From Pueribacillus sp041725775 (GTDB taxonomy: Bacteria > Bacillota > Bacilli > Bacillales > UBA6769): a stretch of 64,000 bases of DNA. Below, piece by piece: positions 14,872-23,872 of this stretch (the stretch's first letter is position 1; each line of letters begins with the position of its first letter). The notes under the pieces were generated by a model. That model saw nothing but the letters and a program-made list of their open reading frames with translations. It had not been told where the DNA came from and did no database searches. Made by a program: the position numbers and the translations under genes. Location of the stretch: assembly GCF_041725775.1 (NCBI RefSeq), contig NZ_JBEUEL010000014.1:5365-69364 (forward strand), read 5' to 3'.

Positions 14872-15372
14872 ATGCCAAAGAATGATCAAAAACAACAAAA
14901 CACTGGACAAATTGAAACAACAGATTTTACAGCACTTGTCGCATTAATTGGATTTTTTGGTGGCTTAATTTGGGGAGTCGTTTATTTTATTGCTTATTAT
15001 TTAAATTTAACAGATGTCGGTCCAGCTTTAATATTAAATCCGTGGGCATTAGGTGAGTGGAAAAATAAAATACTTGGTCAACTGATCGGTATCATTGCAA
15101 TAAGTATGATTTCAATCGGAATTGCTTTTTTATACCGAGCGTTATTTGCGAAGTTTAAAAGCATTACGTTAAGTTTATTATTTGGTGTCAGTTTATGGGG
15201 ATTCGTCTTTTATTTATTAAAGCCTATGTTCCCCGATTTAAAGCCCCTTTCAGAAATTGGTTGGAATACAATTGTTACAACCGTTTGTATTTTTTTATTG
15301 TATGGATTATTTATCGGATATTCGATTTCTTTTCATTATGAAGAAAGACAAACTGCCTATTCAAAAAAATAA
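14872..15372 (+). CDS. yqhR: YqhR conserved membrane protein
   Basis: A 166-residue protein with four hydrophobic helices (near residues 22-43, 66-90, 97-115 and 133-153), matching YqhR in length, topology and position between yqhQ and aroQ. The ATG at 14872 is preferred to the GTG at 14860 because AGAGGTG is the ribosome site for the ATG. Function unknown. Confidence 0.88.
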   Translation: MPKNDQKQQNTGQIETTDFTALVALIGFFGGLIWGVVYFIAYYLNLTDVGPALILNPWALGEWKNKILGQLIGIIAISMISIGIAFLYRALFAKFKSITLSLLFGVSLWGFVFYLLKPMFPDLKPLSEIGWNTIVTTVCIFLLYGLFIGYSISFHYEERQTAYSKK

Positions 15373-15439
15373 TGCTGTGCTAAAATGGTTTTGATATCAA
15401 CCAATTTATAGTAAGTAATAATGAGAAGAAGGCGATCAT

Positions 15440-15871
15440 TTGAAAAAGATTTATGTCATTAATGGACCTAATTTAAATCGATTAGGCAAACGAGAACCAG
15501 AAGTGTACGGTAAACACACTATAGAGGATCTTGAAAAAATGTTATTTCCATTAGGTGATGATTTTGGGTGTACGTTTATTTTTAAACAATCGAATCATGA
15601 AGGAAATATTATCGATTGGATTCATGAAGCAGAAGATGAACAAGCGATTGGGGTTGTTTTAAACCCTGGAGCTTTTACGCATTACAGTTACGCGATTCGC
15701 GATGCAGTAGCGAGCATTCGTGTTCCTGTTATTGAAGTACATATTTCGAATGTCCATTCGCGCGAAGCATTTCGGCACACTTCTGTTATTTCACCTGTAA
15801 CAGAAGGACAGATCGTCGGTTTCGGCTTTTACGGTTACAAGATGGCGGCATTAGCATTTCTTGAACGATAA
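15440..15871 (+). CDS. aroQ: type II 3-dehydroquinate dehydratase
   Basis: A 143-residue enzyme of the shikimate pathway that removes water from 3-dehydroquinate. NGPNLNRLGKREPEVYG at the N-terminus holds the flexible lid with catalytic Arg and Tyr; NPGAFTHYSYAI and VHISNVHSREAFR carry the active-site Asn and His. The start is TTG at 15440 behind AGAAGGCG. It is followed after 21 bases by the aminopeptidase and efp genes, as in B. subtilis. Confidence 0.96.
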   Translation: MKKIYVINGPNLNRLGKREPEVYGKHTIEDLEKMLFPLGDDFGCTFIFKQSNHEGNIIDWIHEAEDEQAIGVVLNPGAFTHYSYAIRDAVASIRVPVIEVHISNVHSREAFRHTSVISPVTEGQIVGFGFYGYKMAALAFLER

Positions 15872-15892
15872 TATAGCTGGTGGTGAAAGGTT

Positions 15893-16954
15893 ATGAACCG
15901 TCTCGAAAAATTAAGAATTCATATGCGTTCGGAAAACATTGACGGCTTACTCATTACGAGTTCAAGCAATTTGAGGTATATGACGCATTTTACTGGTACG
16001 GCAGGAATGGCTCTAGTTACTAATACAGACGCTGTTTTTATTACTGATTTCCGCTATACTGAACAAGCGCGCGAGCAAGCGAAACATTACGAAGTAGTCG
16101 AACATAAAGGGAGTATTTTAGACGAATTAGCGAAACAAGTCGAACGATTACGTGTGGAGCGATTAGGATTTGAACAAGAACATGTGACGTTTTATACATA
16201 CGAACAGTATCGGAAAAAATTAACGAGTGAATTAGTTCCAACGTCAAATTTGATTGAAAAACTAAGACTCGTTAAAGATGAGTCAGAAATTAAACGATTA
16301 AAAGATGCTGCCAAAATTGCGGATGATGCTTTTGAGTATATTCTATCTATGATTAAACCAGGCATTAGTGAACGAGCTGTTGCAAATGAGCTTGAATTTT
16401 TTATGCGAAAACATGGTGCAACATCGTCTTCTTTTGATATTATTGTCGCTTCGGGAACGAGATCCGCTCTTCCACATGGGGTTGCCAGTGATAAAGTAAT
16501 CGAACGCGGAGAGTTAGTTACCCTTGATTTCGGGGCTTATTATAAGGGGTACTGCTCTGATCTTACGAGAACTATTGCTGTTGGTGAACCAGATCATAAG
16601 TTAAAAGAAATTTACGACATCGTGCTTAAAGCGCAAAAATTAGCTGTTGCGCAAATAAAACCAGGTATGTCTGGTAAAGAAGCTGACGCAATTGCGCGTA
16701 ATTATATAAGCGACAATGGATATGGCGATTATTTCGGCCATTCGACAGGACACGGAATTGGACTTGATATCCATGAAGGACCTACACTTTCAATGAAAAG
16801 TACACATTTGCTTGAAAAAGGGATGGTAGTTACAATAGAACCTGGTATTTATTTATCAGGAGTTGGCGGTGTAAGAATTGAAGATGATATTGTGTTAACG
16901 GAACATGGAAATGAACGTATAACTTACTCACCAAAAGATCTGATTATTTTATGA
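15893..16954 (+). CDS. Xaa-Pro aminopeptidase family protein (M24)
   Basis: A 353-residue metallopeptidase of the pita-bread fold, equivalent to YqhT/PapA. The N-terminal creatinase-like domain (about 1-125) is followed by the catalytic domain with metal ligands in TLDFGAYYKGYCSDLTRT (two Asp), HSTGHGIGLDIHE (His), TIEPGIYL (Glu) and VRIEDDIVLTE (Glu). It cleaves N-terminal residues before proline in cytoplasmic peptides. It lies directly before efp, the factor that rescues proline-stalled ribosomes, an old conserved link. Confidence 0.94.
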   Translation: MNRLEKLRIHMRSENIDGLLITSSSNLRYMTHFTGTAGMALVTNTDAVFITDFRYTEQAREQAKHYEVVEHKGSILDELAKQVERLRVERLGFEQEHVTFYTYEQYRKKLTSELVPTSNLIEKLRLVKDESEIKRLKDAAKIADDAFEYILSMIKPGISERAVANELEFFMRKHGATSSSFDIIVASGTRSALPHGVASDKVIERGELVTLDFGAYYKGYCSDLTRTIAVGEPDHKLKEIYDIVLKAQKLAVAQIKPGMSGKEADAIARNYISDNGYGDYFGHSTGHGIGLDIHEGPTLSMKSTHLLEKGMVVTIEPGIYLSGVGGVRIEDDIVLTEHGNERITYSPKDLIIL

Positions 16955-16978
16955 CCGAATTGAGGAGGAACGATACGA

Positions 16979-17536
16979 ATGATTTCAGTAAATGATTTTA
17001 AAACAGGGATGACGATAAAAGTAGATGGCGGTATTTGGCAAGTGATGGAATTTCAACATGTGAAACCTGGAAAAGGTGCAGCCTTTGTTCGTTCGAAGCT
17101 ACGTAATTTACGGAATGGTTCAATTCAAGAAAAAACGTTTCGTGCGGGGGAAAAAGTAGAAAGAGCTCATATAGAAAATCGGAGAATGCAATATTTATAT
17201 GCGAGTGGTGATACGCATGCGTTTATGGATACTGAAACATACGAGCAAACAGAATTACCAGCTTCTCAACTTGAATACGAATTAAACTTTCTTAAAGAAA
17301 ATATGGAAGTCCATATTCGTACATATGAAGGAGAAACACTTGGAGTGGAACTTCCAAATACAGTTGAGTTGGAAGTAGTTAAAACAGAACCCGGTATTAA
17401 AGGTGATACAGCGAGTGGAGGCTCAAAACCTGCTGAACTAGAAACAGGTTACGTTGTACAAGTTCCACTTTTCGTTAATGAAGGCGATCGCCTTATTATT
17501 GATACAACAAAAGGGGAGTATATTTCAAGGGCATAA
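16979..17536 (+). CDS. efp: elongation factor P
   Basis: A 185-residue three-domain translation factor that helps ribosomes through polyproline stretches. The tip loop reads KPGKGAAFVRSKLRNL, with the modifiable Lys near residue 32; the second domain and the C-terminal OB fold (VEVVKTEPGIKGDTASGGSKP) are normal. A GAGGAGG site precedes the ATG, and a terminator follows. Confidence 0.97.
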   Translation: MISVNDFKTGMTIKVDGGIWQVMEFQHVKPGKGAAFVRSKLRNLRNGSIQEKTFRAGEKVERAHIENRRMQYLYASGDTHAFMDTETYEQTELPASQLEYELNFLKENMEVHIRTYEGETLGVELPNTVELEVVKTEPGIKGDTASGGSKPAELETGYVVQVPLFVNEGDRLIIDTTKGEYISRA

Positions 17537-17560
17537 TATTATAAGAATGATGATTGAGGA

Positions 17561-17592
17561 GACTTTCTGCAAATGCAGGAAGTCTTTTTTTA
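17561..17592 (+). terminator. terminator after efp
   Basis: GACTTTCTGCA and TGCAGGAAGTC form an 11-position stem (one wobble) with an AA loop and a run of T. Confidence 0.9.
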
Positions 17593-17653
17593 TGTGTCTT
17601 TTCATAGGCTCTAATACAAGCTTGCCAAATGGAATGAAGATGAAAGGAAGAAG

Positions 17654-17947
17654 ATGATGAAGGTCTTTCGTAACTTTCAAACTCAACTTGAACCTGGTTT
17701 ATTTGGAATGGTTCTCCTCCGAGTCATTTCATCAATGATAGAACTTACTGCAGCGATTGCTATGTTTTATTTCAATGATATAAGAAAAGCATTAGTGATT
17801 AATTCCTTTTTAGCCGTTGTCGGACCATTAGTATTTATATCAGCGACATCAATCGGGCTTATTAGCGTAGCTAATACCGTTTCCTTTGGGAAACTATCCC
17901 TCATCATTATTGGAGTGATCTTTATCCTTATCGGAATTTTAAAATAA
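17654..17947 (+). CDS. yqhV: YqhV (DUF2619) membrane protein
   Basis: A 97-residue hydrophobic protein with three predicted membrane helices (LRVISSMIELTAAIAMFYF, ALVINSFLAVVGPLVFISA, LSLIIIGVIFILIGIL). It matches YqhV, which lies just upstream of the spoIIIA operon in Bacillus. Two ATG codons in tandem (17654 and 17657) are both possible behind GGAAGAAG. Function unknown. Confidence 0.88.
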   Translation: MMKVFRNFQTQLEPGLFGMVLLRVISSMIELTAAIAMFYFNDIRKALVINSFLAVVGPLVFISATSIGLISVANTVSFGKLSLIIIGVIFILIGILK

Positions 17948-17954
17948 TGGAAAG

Positions 17955-17982
17955 GTATAATTTGTCCACTTAATCATAAAGT
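17955..17982 (+). promoter_or_regulatory. candidate sigma-E promoter of the spoIIIA operon
   Basis: A GTATAAT element at about 17955 and CATAAAGT at 17975-17982 fit the sigma-E pattern (KMATATT, 14-15 bases, CATACAnT) with a slightly short spacer. Sigma-E control of spoIIIA is known from B. subtilis. Confidence 0.45.
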
Positions 17983-18029
17983 TTACTATACAGAATGCCG
18001 AATGAATACGAGCAGATTGAGGGATAAAG

Positions 18030-18974
18030 ATGGACGAAATATTGCAAATTTTACCTAAAGCTATCCATTCTTTACTCATAAAAACATCGCCAACATTTTT
18101 TAGAAAAATTGAAGAGATTCGCGTTCGTGTCGATCGTCCGTTGGAAATTATAGTTGAAGGAAAACCATACTATCCTAAACTACATAACGAGCAGTATATC
18201 GTAACAATGGAAGATAGTGTTCATCTCATAAATAAGCTTAGTAATTTTTCATTATACGCTTTTGAAGAAGAATTAAAGAGGGGTTATATTACGATTAAAG
18301 GCGGACATCGGATCGGATTGGCTGGCAAAGTAACGATTGAACAAGGAAAAGTGAAAGCAATTAAAGAGATTAGCTCGTACAACATTCGTATCGCAAGGGA
18401 AAAAGTCGGAATCGCAGAAACGTATATACCGTATTTATATGAACGTAGATGGTTAAACACGTTAATTATCGGAGCACCCCAAACAGGAAAAACAACGTTG
18501 CTTAGAGATATTGCGAGAGTGATTAGCTGTGGTCATCAGCGGTATAACGTCCCATCAAAAAAGGTAGGAATCGTTGATGAACGAAGTGAAATTGCGGGTT
18601 CAATTAAGGGGGTTCCGCAACACCAGTTAGGCCATCGTGTTGACATTCTTGATGCATGCCCAAAAGCTGAAGGAATTATGATGATGATCCGTTCGATGAG
18701 TCCGGACGTCATTATCGTTGACGAGATTGGGAGAAAAGAAGATTGCGATGCGATTATCGAGGCATTGAATGCAGGAGTGCAAATGATTATGACGATTCAT
18801 GCGAATCGTTTAGAAGATATTCATTTACGTCCGATGCTGAAACCAATAATGGAAAGTCATATATTTGACCGGTTCGTTGAATTAGCTCGAAGTGAAACAC
18901 CAGGTATTGTGAAAGCGATTCGTGATCAAAACGGAAAACATTTATTTCCACAAAAAAAGGAACGATCAAGATGA
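18030..18974 (+). CDS. spoIIIAA: stage III sporulation ATPase SpoIIIAA
   Basis: A 314-residue AAA/secretion-type ATPase. The Walker A motif GAPQTGKTT (about residues 148-156), VGIVDERSEIAGS and the Walker B segment DVIIVDEIG are visible. It powers the mother-cell side of the SpoIIIA-SpoIIQ channel that feeds the forespore. The stop overlaps spoIIIAB by 4 bases, the start of a tightly packed eight-gene operon. Confidence 0.97.
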   Translation: MDEILQILPKAIHSLLIKTSPTFFRKIEEIRVRVDRPLEIIVEGKPYYPKLHNEQYIVTMEDSVHLINKLSNFSLYAFEEELKRGYITIKGGHRIGLAGKVTIEQGKVKAIKEISSYNIRIAREKVGIAETYIPYLYERRWLNTLIIGAPQTGKTTLLRDIARVISCGHQRYNVPSKKVGIVDERSEIAGSIKGVPQHQLGHRVDILDACPKAEGIMMMIRSMSPDVIIVDEIGRKEDCDAIIEALNAGVQMIMTIHANRLEDIHLRPMLKPIMESHIFDRFVELARSETPGIVKAIRDQNGKHLFPQKKERSR

Positions 18975-19483
18975 AATGGATCGGAGCGATATTCATCATT
19001 ATGGCAACATCATGGGCTGGAGTTACCGCAGCGAAACAATATCGTGAGCGAACGAGACAAGTCCGTCAATTAAAAGTGGCATTACAGACACTTGAAGCAG
19101 AGATTGTTTACGGTTTAACACCGTTAAATGAAGCATCAAAAAAAATTGCAACGATGATCACCTATCCGTTATCAGAGTTTTTCTTACGGTTTGCTGAAAA
19201 GCTTTCCGAAGGAAATCGAATCGTTCCAGAAGCATGGAGCGACGCATTAAATGAAACGATTCCGATGATGAGTTTAGGTAAAAGTGAACTTGAAATTTTA
19301 AAACAATTCGGTTCAACACTCGGTCAGCATGATCGTGAGCATCAACAAAAGCAAATTCGTCTTACGCTCCTTCATTTAGAGAAAGAGGAAGCAGAAGCGA
19401 AAGATGAGCAAGTTCGCTATGAAAAAATGATGAAAAGTTTAGGTTTACTAGGAGGTTTACTTATTGTCATTTTATTAATTTGA
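18971..19483 (+). CDS. spoIIIAB: stage III sporulation protein AB
   Basis: A 170-residue protein with membrane helices at both ends and a helical middle, similar to type II secretion GspF-like domains. It is translationally coupled to spoIIIAA by a 4-base overlap. It is part of the mother-cell membrane complex of the feeding channel. Confidence 0.95.
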   Translation: MKWIGAIFIIMATSWAGVTAAKQYRERTRQVRQLKVALQTLEAEIVYGLTPLNEASKKIATMITYPLSEFFLRFAEKLSEGNRIVPEAWSDALNETIPMMSLGKSELEILKQFGSTLGQHDREHQQKQIRLTLLHLEKEEAEAKDEQVRYEKMMKSLGLLGGLLIVILLI

Positions 19484-19510
19484 ATAAGTAGTAGCGATGG
19501 AGGGGAAAGA

Positions 19511-19717
19511 ATGCCAAGTGACGTCAATATCATTTTTCAAATCGCTGGAATAGGGATTGTTGTCGCCATGTTGCATACCGTCCTAAAACAGATGGGGAAA
19601 GAGGAATACGCTCATTGGGTGACATTAATTGGTTTTATCGTCGTTTTATTTATCGTCATTACAATTTTGGATGATTTGTTTCATAAAATTAGGGGCGTTT
19701 TTCTTTTTCGAAGTTAG
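19511..19717 (+). CDS. spoIIIAC: stage III sporulation protein AC
   Basis: A 68-residue protein with two membrane helices (IIFQIAGIGIVVAMLHTVL and WVTLIGFIVVLFIVITIL), the usual SpoIIIAC length. A GGAGGGGA site precedes the ATG. It is a membrane component of the SpoIIIA channel. Confidence 0.96.
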   Translation: MPSDVNIIFQIAGIGIVVAMLHTVLKQMGKEEYAHWVTLIGFIVVLFIVITILDDLFHKIRGVFLFRS

Positions 19718-19720
19718 GAG

Positions 19721-20119
19721 GTGGAAGCGATTGAAGTCATGCAAATTACAGGAATCGGCTTAATCGCGACATTCCTCATTTTAATTTTAAAAGAACAAAA
19801 ACCTGTTTTTGCCTTTGCGGTTACTGTCATTGTCGGTGCGATTATTTTTGTTTTTCTTATCGATCAAATTCAAGAAATCTTTCAGTTACTCAATAAGTTA
19901 GCCGTTGACGCAAACATTAACATCGTGTATGTCGAAACGATTTTAAAAATTATAGGAATTGCTTATATCGCCGAATTCGGTGCTCAAATTACGAAAGATG
20001 CTGGACAAGGTGCAATTGCTTCTAAAATCGAATTGGCGGGAAAAGTTATTATTATCGGCCTAGCGATTCCAATTTTAAAAGTCATCATCGAAACAGTCCT
20101 TAGCTTATTACCTACTTAA
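19721..20119 (+). CDS. spoIIIAD: stage III sporulation protein AD
   Basis: A 132-residue, four-helix membrane protein whose segments VYVETILKIIGIAYIAEFGAQ are nearly invariant in SpoIIIAD. The start is doubtful. The GTG at 19721 lies within the AGGAGGTG ribosome site, so the best-spaced in-frame codon is an ATT at 19730; an ATG follows at 19739 with a long spacing. It lies 3 bases after spoIIIAC. Confidence 0.95.
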   Translation: MEAIEVMQITGIGLIATFLILILKEQKPVFAFAVTVIVGAIIFVFLIDQIQEIFQLLNKLAVDANINIVYVETILKIIGIAYIAEFGAQITKDAGQGAIASKIELAGKVIIIGLAIPILKVIIETVLSLLPT

Positions 20120-20136
20120 CGCACGGGGGTTTCACG

Positions 20137-21357
20137 ATGGAAATTGAACAAAAATCGATAAGAAAAATGCTCATATTTATTTATCTTTTTTTACTGTTAT
20201 TTCCTTTTATCAGCCAAGTTAATGCGAATGAATTGACTAATAATGAAGACGAAGCAGAAGCAGAAGACATTGATTCTATCGTACACGAGCAAATTGATTC
20301 ACTTGAATTAGAAGATATAAAAAATTTTTGGGATAGCATCGTCACTGATTATGGGGGCTTTTTACCTGAAAGCCAAAAAGGGTCATTTATGGATTTTGTA
20401 AAAGGGGACAAGTCATTTTCTTTTCAACAATGGATAATCGGAGGAATAAAATTTTTATTTTATGAACTGATTGCAAATGGTAAATTACTCGGTTCATTAA
20501 TTTTATTAGCGGTGTTTGCTGCTGTTTTACAAACGATACAAAATGCTTTTGAATTCCGCACAGTGAGCAAGGTTGCATATTCGATCACTTATATGGTGCT
20601 CGTTATAATCGCTTTAAATAGCTTTCATATTGCAGTTAATTATGCTGAAGACGCAATTCAAAATATGATGAGTTTTATGGTTGCACTTATTCCGTTGCTT
20701 CTCGCTCTACTCGCATCACTCGGGAACTTAATATCCGTCGGTTTTTTTCATCCGCTCATCGTTTTTCTTATTAATACGAGTAGTTTAATAGTGATGAAAA
20801 TTGTACTTCCGTTACTTTTTTTATCGGCACTACTTCTCGTTGTTAGCTCGTTAACAGAACATTATAAAGTGACAAAACTTGCAAATTTATTGCGAAATAT
20901 CGGTTTAGGTGTTTTAGGTGTTTTCTTTGCATTATTTTTAGGTGTTATTTCGATTCAAGGGGCATCAAGTGCAGTTGCTGACGGTATTACTATTCGGACG
21001 GCAAAATTTTTTGCAGGAAATTTTATTCCCGTCGTTGGAAGAATGTTTACGGATGCAACCGATACGATTATGAGTGCATCGCTCCTATTAAAAAATATGA
21101 TTGGACTAGCTGGTGTCGTCATTTTATTACTTCTAGCATTTTTTCCGGCAATAAAAGTGTTAGCAATCTCGTTAATTTTTCACGTAGCTGGCGCAATTTT
21201 ACAACCTTTAGGTGGTGGACCGATAGTTGAAAGTTTAGACGTCATTGGTAAAAGTATTTTGTATATTTTCGTTGCTCTAGCGGTCGTTTCCTTAATGTTT
21301 TTTCTAACAATTACCATTATGATTGGAATCGGAAATGCTGCATATATGATGCGATAG
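20137..21357 (+). CDS. spoIIIAE: stage III sporulation protein AE
   Basis: A 406-residue membrane protein with an N-terminal signal-like helix, an acidic extracytoplasmic segment (residues about 30-90), then some eight hydrophobic helices. This matches SpoIIIAE, the largest integral membrane part of the SpoIIIA complex. A GCACGGGGG site precedes the ATG. Confidence 0.96.
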   Translation: MEIEQKSIRKMLIFIYLFLLLFPFISQVNANELTNNEDEAEAEDIDSIVHEQIDSLELEDIKNFWDSIVTDYGGFLPESQKGSFMDFVKGDKSFSFQQWIIGGIKFLFYELIANGKLLGSLILLAVFAAVLQTIQNAFEFRTVSKVAYSITYMVLVIIALNSFHIAVNYAEDAIQNMMSFMVALIPLLLALLASLGNLISVGFFHPLIVFLINTSSLIVMKIVLPLLFLSALLLVVSSLTEHYKVTKLANLLRNIGLGVLGVFFALFLGVISIQGASSAVADGITIRTAKFFAGNFIPVVGRMFTDATDTIMSASLLLKNMIGLAGVVILLLLAFFPAIKVLAISLIFHVAGAILQPLGGGPIVESLDVIGKSILYIFVALAVVSLMFFLTITIMIGIGNAAYMMR

Positions 21358-21374
21358 TGGAGGAGAGACGTAGT

Positions 21375-21992
21375 ATGCAATTGTTAAATGAATGGATTGG
21401 AAACATTGTCATATTCATATTAGTTGCAGTTATTATGGAATTGCTTGTACCAAACACACAGCTACAGAAGTATGTAAAAATGGTCGTCGGTTTATTACTC
21501 ATTCTTTTGTTGCTCTCTCCGCTATTAAATGTATTTTCGACCGATCCCGATAAAATATTTGATTCGATAAAAATAGAGGAAACCATTTCTGAAGATTTTT
21601 TTGAAAAAAACATGAATAAACAGAAAAAAGAAATACAAGCTACTCAATCTGCATATATTGAAGAACAGATGGCTGTCCAAATGAAACGACAAGTAGAAGA
21701 GGAGTTGATGGAACGCTATGAGTTGAGTATTGAACAGTTAACAATTCAATTGAATACAGACCTCCAACAAAATTATGAAAATATTAAAATGGTTCATGCA
21801 GTGATGAAAAAACTAGATGATAACAACGTAAAAAAAGTGGCGCGTGTAGAAAAAGTGTACATTGGAAGTAAACCTTCGGTAAAAACAAATGAAAATCGAA
21901 TCGAACAAGAAATAAAGGACTTTTTAGCAAACGAATGGGACATTGAACAAGAGAAACTCATAATTGACATAGATGGAAGGGAACGTTCGTGA
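21375..21992 (+). CDS. spoIIIAF: stage III sporulation protein AF
   Basis: A 205-residue protein with two membrane helices near the N-terminus and a soluble ring-building-motif type domain behind them. The ATG at 21375 behind GGAGGAGAG gives the standard N-terminus MQLLNEWIGNIVIFI; the longer frame from 21357 overlaps spoIIIAE and is less likely. The stop overlaps the GTG of spoIIIAG. Confidence 0.94.
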   Translation: MQLLNEWIGNIVIFILVAVIMELLVPNTQLQKYVKMVVGLLLILLLLSPLLNVFSTDPDKIFDSIKIEETISEDFFEKNMNKQKKEIQATQSAYIEEQMAVQMKRQVEEELMERYELSIEQLTIQLNTDLQQNYENIKMVHAVMKKLDDNNVKKVARVEKVYIGSKPSVKTNENRIEQEIKDFLANEWDIEQEKLIIDIDGRERS

Positions 21993-22642
21993 AAAAGGAA
22001 GAAGTAAAAAACAAATTTAAAAAGTTATTTAATCACCCAGATAACAAACAAAGCAATAAAAAATTGAACTCTTATTTCTACTTACTTATTGGCTCAGGTA
22101 TTATCATCATGATTTTGAGTAATGTCACTTCAGTTTTTCAACCAAATGACAACGAACGTGCTGTTGATTTAGGTTCTAGAGCAGCAGAGGATGAAGAGGT
22201 TTCTGCAAATCAGTCTTCCAGTCCTTCCTCTATCATGGAATATGAGAAATATTACGAATCACAATTAAAAGAAATTTTGTCTGATGTTATCGGGGTTTCA
22301 AATGTATCAGTAAAAGTGAATGTCGCATCAACAGAAAAGAAAGTACATGAGAAAAATAGACGAAACGAAAAACAAGTAACGGAAGAAAACGATCAAGAAG
22401 GTGGAACAAGAACGATAGAAAACCACTCAATTGATGAGGAAGTTGTTATCGTGCAAGACGGAGATAATGACAAGCCCATAACAGTTGCAAGTGAAAAACC
22501 AAAAGTAACCGGGGTTATCGTCGTTGCACAAGGGGCTGAACGTCTACAAGTGAAACAACAAATTATTGAAGCTGTTACGAGATTTCTTCACGTCCCAAGT
22601 CATCAAGTTTCGGTTTTGCCGAAAAAAATAAAGGAGGAATGA
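21989..22642 (+). CDS. spoIIIAG: stage III sporulation protein AG
   Basis: A 217-residue protein with one membrane helix (FYLLIGSGIIIMILS) and a ring-forming domain that contains a long low-complexity insertion (EKKVHEKNRRNEKQVTEEND). SpoIIIAG forms a large multimeric ring in the intermembrane space. The GTG start overlaps the spoIIIAF stop by 4 bases. Confidence 0.95.
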   Translation: MKKEEVKNKFKKLFNHPDNKQSNKKLNSYFYLLIGSGIIIMILSNVTSVFQPNDNERAVDLGSRAAEDEEVSANQSSSPSSIMEYEKYYESQLKEILSDVIGVSNVSVKVNVASTEKKVHEKNRRNEKQVTEENDQEGGTRTIENHSIDEEVVIVQDGDNDKPITVASEKPKVTGVIVVAQGAERLQVKQQIIEAVTRFLHVPSHQVSVLPKKIKEE

Positions 22643-22644
22643 CA

Positions 22645-23208
22645 ATGGTTTTAAAAAAACAAACGGCGTGGTTATTAACGATGTTAAGTTTAATCATCGT
22701 TTTGTCAGTGTATTATATTTTTTCCCCAGGTGAGTCGCCTACAAATGTTGCATATATGGAGAAAGAAGAAGTGAATCAGTCTGATGATGATGCAGTAGAA
22801 ACGGCAGAAGAAAATCTGGACGGTTTAGAAGAAGTAAACAGTGAAACGAACGTCGCAAGTGATGAAACATTTGCGGCACTACGAATAAAAATAAACGAAG
22901 CTCGTGATAAACAACTGGCGCAATATCAAGAAGTTGTCGCTTCTGGGGAAGTTTCAGCAGAGATGAAAAGTGAAGCCTATGCAAAAATGGAACAATTGAA
23001 TGATCAGTCAACACAAATTAACGTATTAGAAAGCTTACTAACAAACCAATTCGGTTTTGAAGATGTCATTGTAAATCCGATTGATTCTCGAAACTTTAAT
23101 GTTATCGTAAAAGCCGATACCCTTTCGAATAAAGAGGCGAATGAAATCATGCGTAAAACAGTTGAACATTTAGGTGATGGAATTGTTACAGTTGAATATA
23201 CGCCTTAA
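22645..23208 (+). CDS. spoIIIAH: stage III sporulation protein AH
   Basis: A 187-residue protein with an N-terminal membrane anchor (WLLTMLSLIIVLSVYYIF) and an extracytoplasmic ring domain that binds SpoIIQ across the intermembrane space. The ATG at 22645 (MVLKKQTAWL) has AAGGAGG at 7 bases, better than the ATG at 22639. The stop lies at the edge of the operon terminator. Confidence 0.95.
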   Translation: MVLKKQTAWLLTMLSLIIVLSVYYIFSPGESPTNVAYMEKEEVNQSDDDAVETAEENLDGLEEVNSETNVASDETFAALRIKINEARDKQLAQYQEVVASGEVSAEMKSEAYAKMEQLNDQSTQINVLESLLTNQFGFEDVIVNPIDSRNFNVIVKADTLSNKEANEIMRKTVEHLGDGIVTVEYTP

Positions 23209-23240
23209 GCCAAGGAAATGACCTTGGCTTTCATTTATTT
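23207..23240 (+). terminator. terminator of the spoIIIA operon
   Basis: AAGCCAAGG and CCTTGGCTT form a perfect 9-pair stem (23207-23215 and 23222-23230) followed by TTTCATTTATTTT. The stem begins inside the spoIIIAH stop codon. Confidence 0.9.
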
Positions 23241-23354
23241 TACAAGTGAACTATAAAATGTAAAGCGCTTATGCTATAATGATCCAAGAATTTTACTCAA
23301 ACATCTGGCAATAAATTTGTATTTTAGAACGAAATAATTGAAGGGGTGATAGAT

Positions 23355-23858
23355 ATGTTTAAAATACAAGAAATTCGAGAAATCATTCGTTTAATTGATC
23401 AATCATCAATTAATGAATTTACTTATGAGAATGAAGGAACAACAATTACACTAAAAAAGAATAATGGTGTAGTTGCACCAGAATCTATTCAACAAGTTGC
23501 AGAGAATGAGTCTGTTCAATCACAATCATTACAATCCGTTGTTAAGACCGTTGAAACACAAGAGAAAAAAGAAAATATTGAAACAGTAAAAACGGAAGAC
23601 CGTTTACAGGAAACGAATTTATTAAAGATTGAATCTCCGATGGTTGGAACGTTTTACGCAGCACCATCGCCAGAAGAACCGCCTTACGTTCAAATTGGTG
23701 ATAAAGTTAAAGAAGATTCAATCGTCTGTATCGTCGAAGCGATGAAGCTCTTTAACGAAATCGAAGCCGAAATGAAAGGTGAGATTGTTGAAATTCTTGT
23801 GGAGAATGGTCAACTTGTTGAATATGGACAGCCGTTATTTCTCGTTAAACCGGAATGA
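23355..23858 (+). CDS. accB: acetyl-CoA carboxylase biotin carboxyl carrier protein
   Basis: A 167-residue BCCP. The C-terminal biotinyl domain has the biotin-attachment motif VEAMKLFNEIEAE (Lys about residue 133), preceded by a Gln/Glu-rich linker. It carries the carboxyl group in the first step of fatty-acid synthesis. The ATG at 23355 has an AAGGGGTG site. A TATAAT at 23275-23280 may be its -10. It lies 14 bases before accC. Confidence 0.96.
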   Translation: MFKIQEIREIIRLIDQSSINEFTYENEGTTITLKKNNGVVAPESIQQVAENESVQSQSLQSVVKTVETQEKKENIETVKTEDRLQETNLLKIESPMVGTFYAAPSPEEPPYVQIGDKVKEDSIVCIVEAMKLFNEIEAEMKGEIVEILVENGQLVEYGQPLFLVKPE

Positions 23859-23872
23859 GGGGATACGAAAGT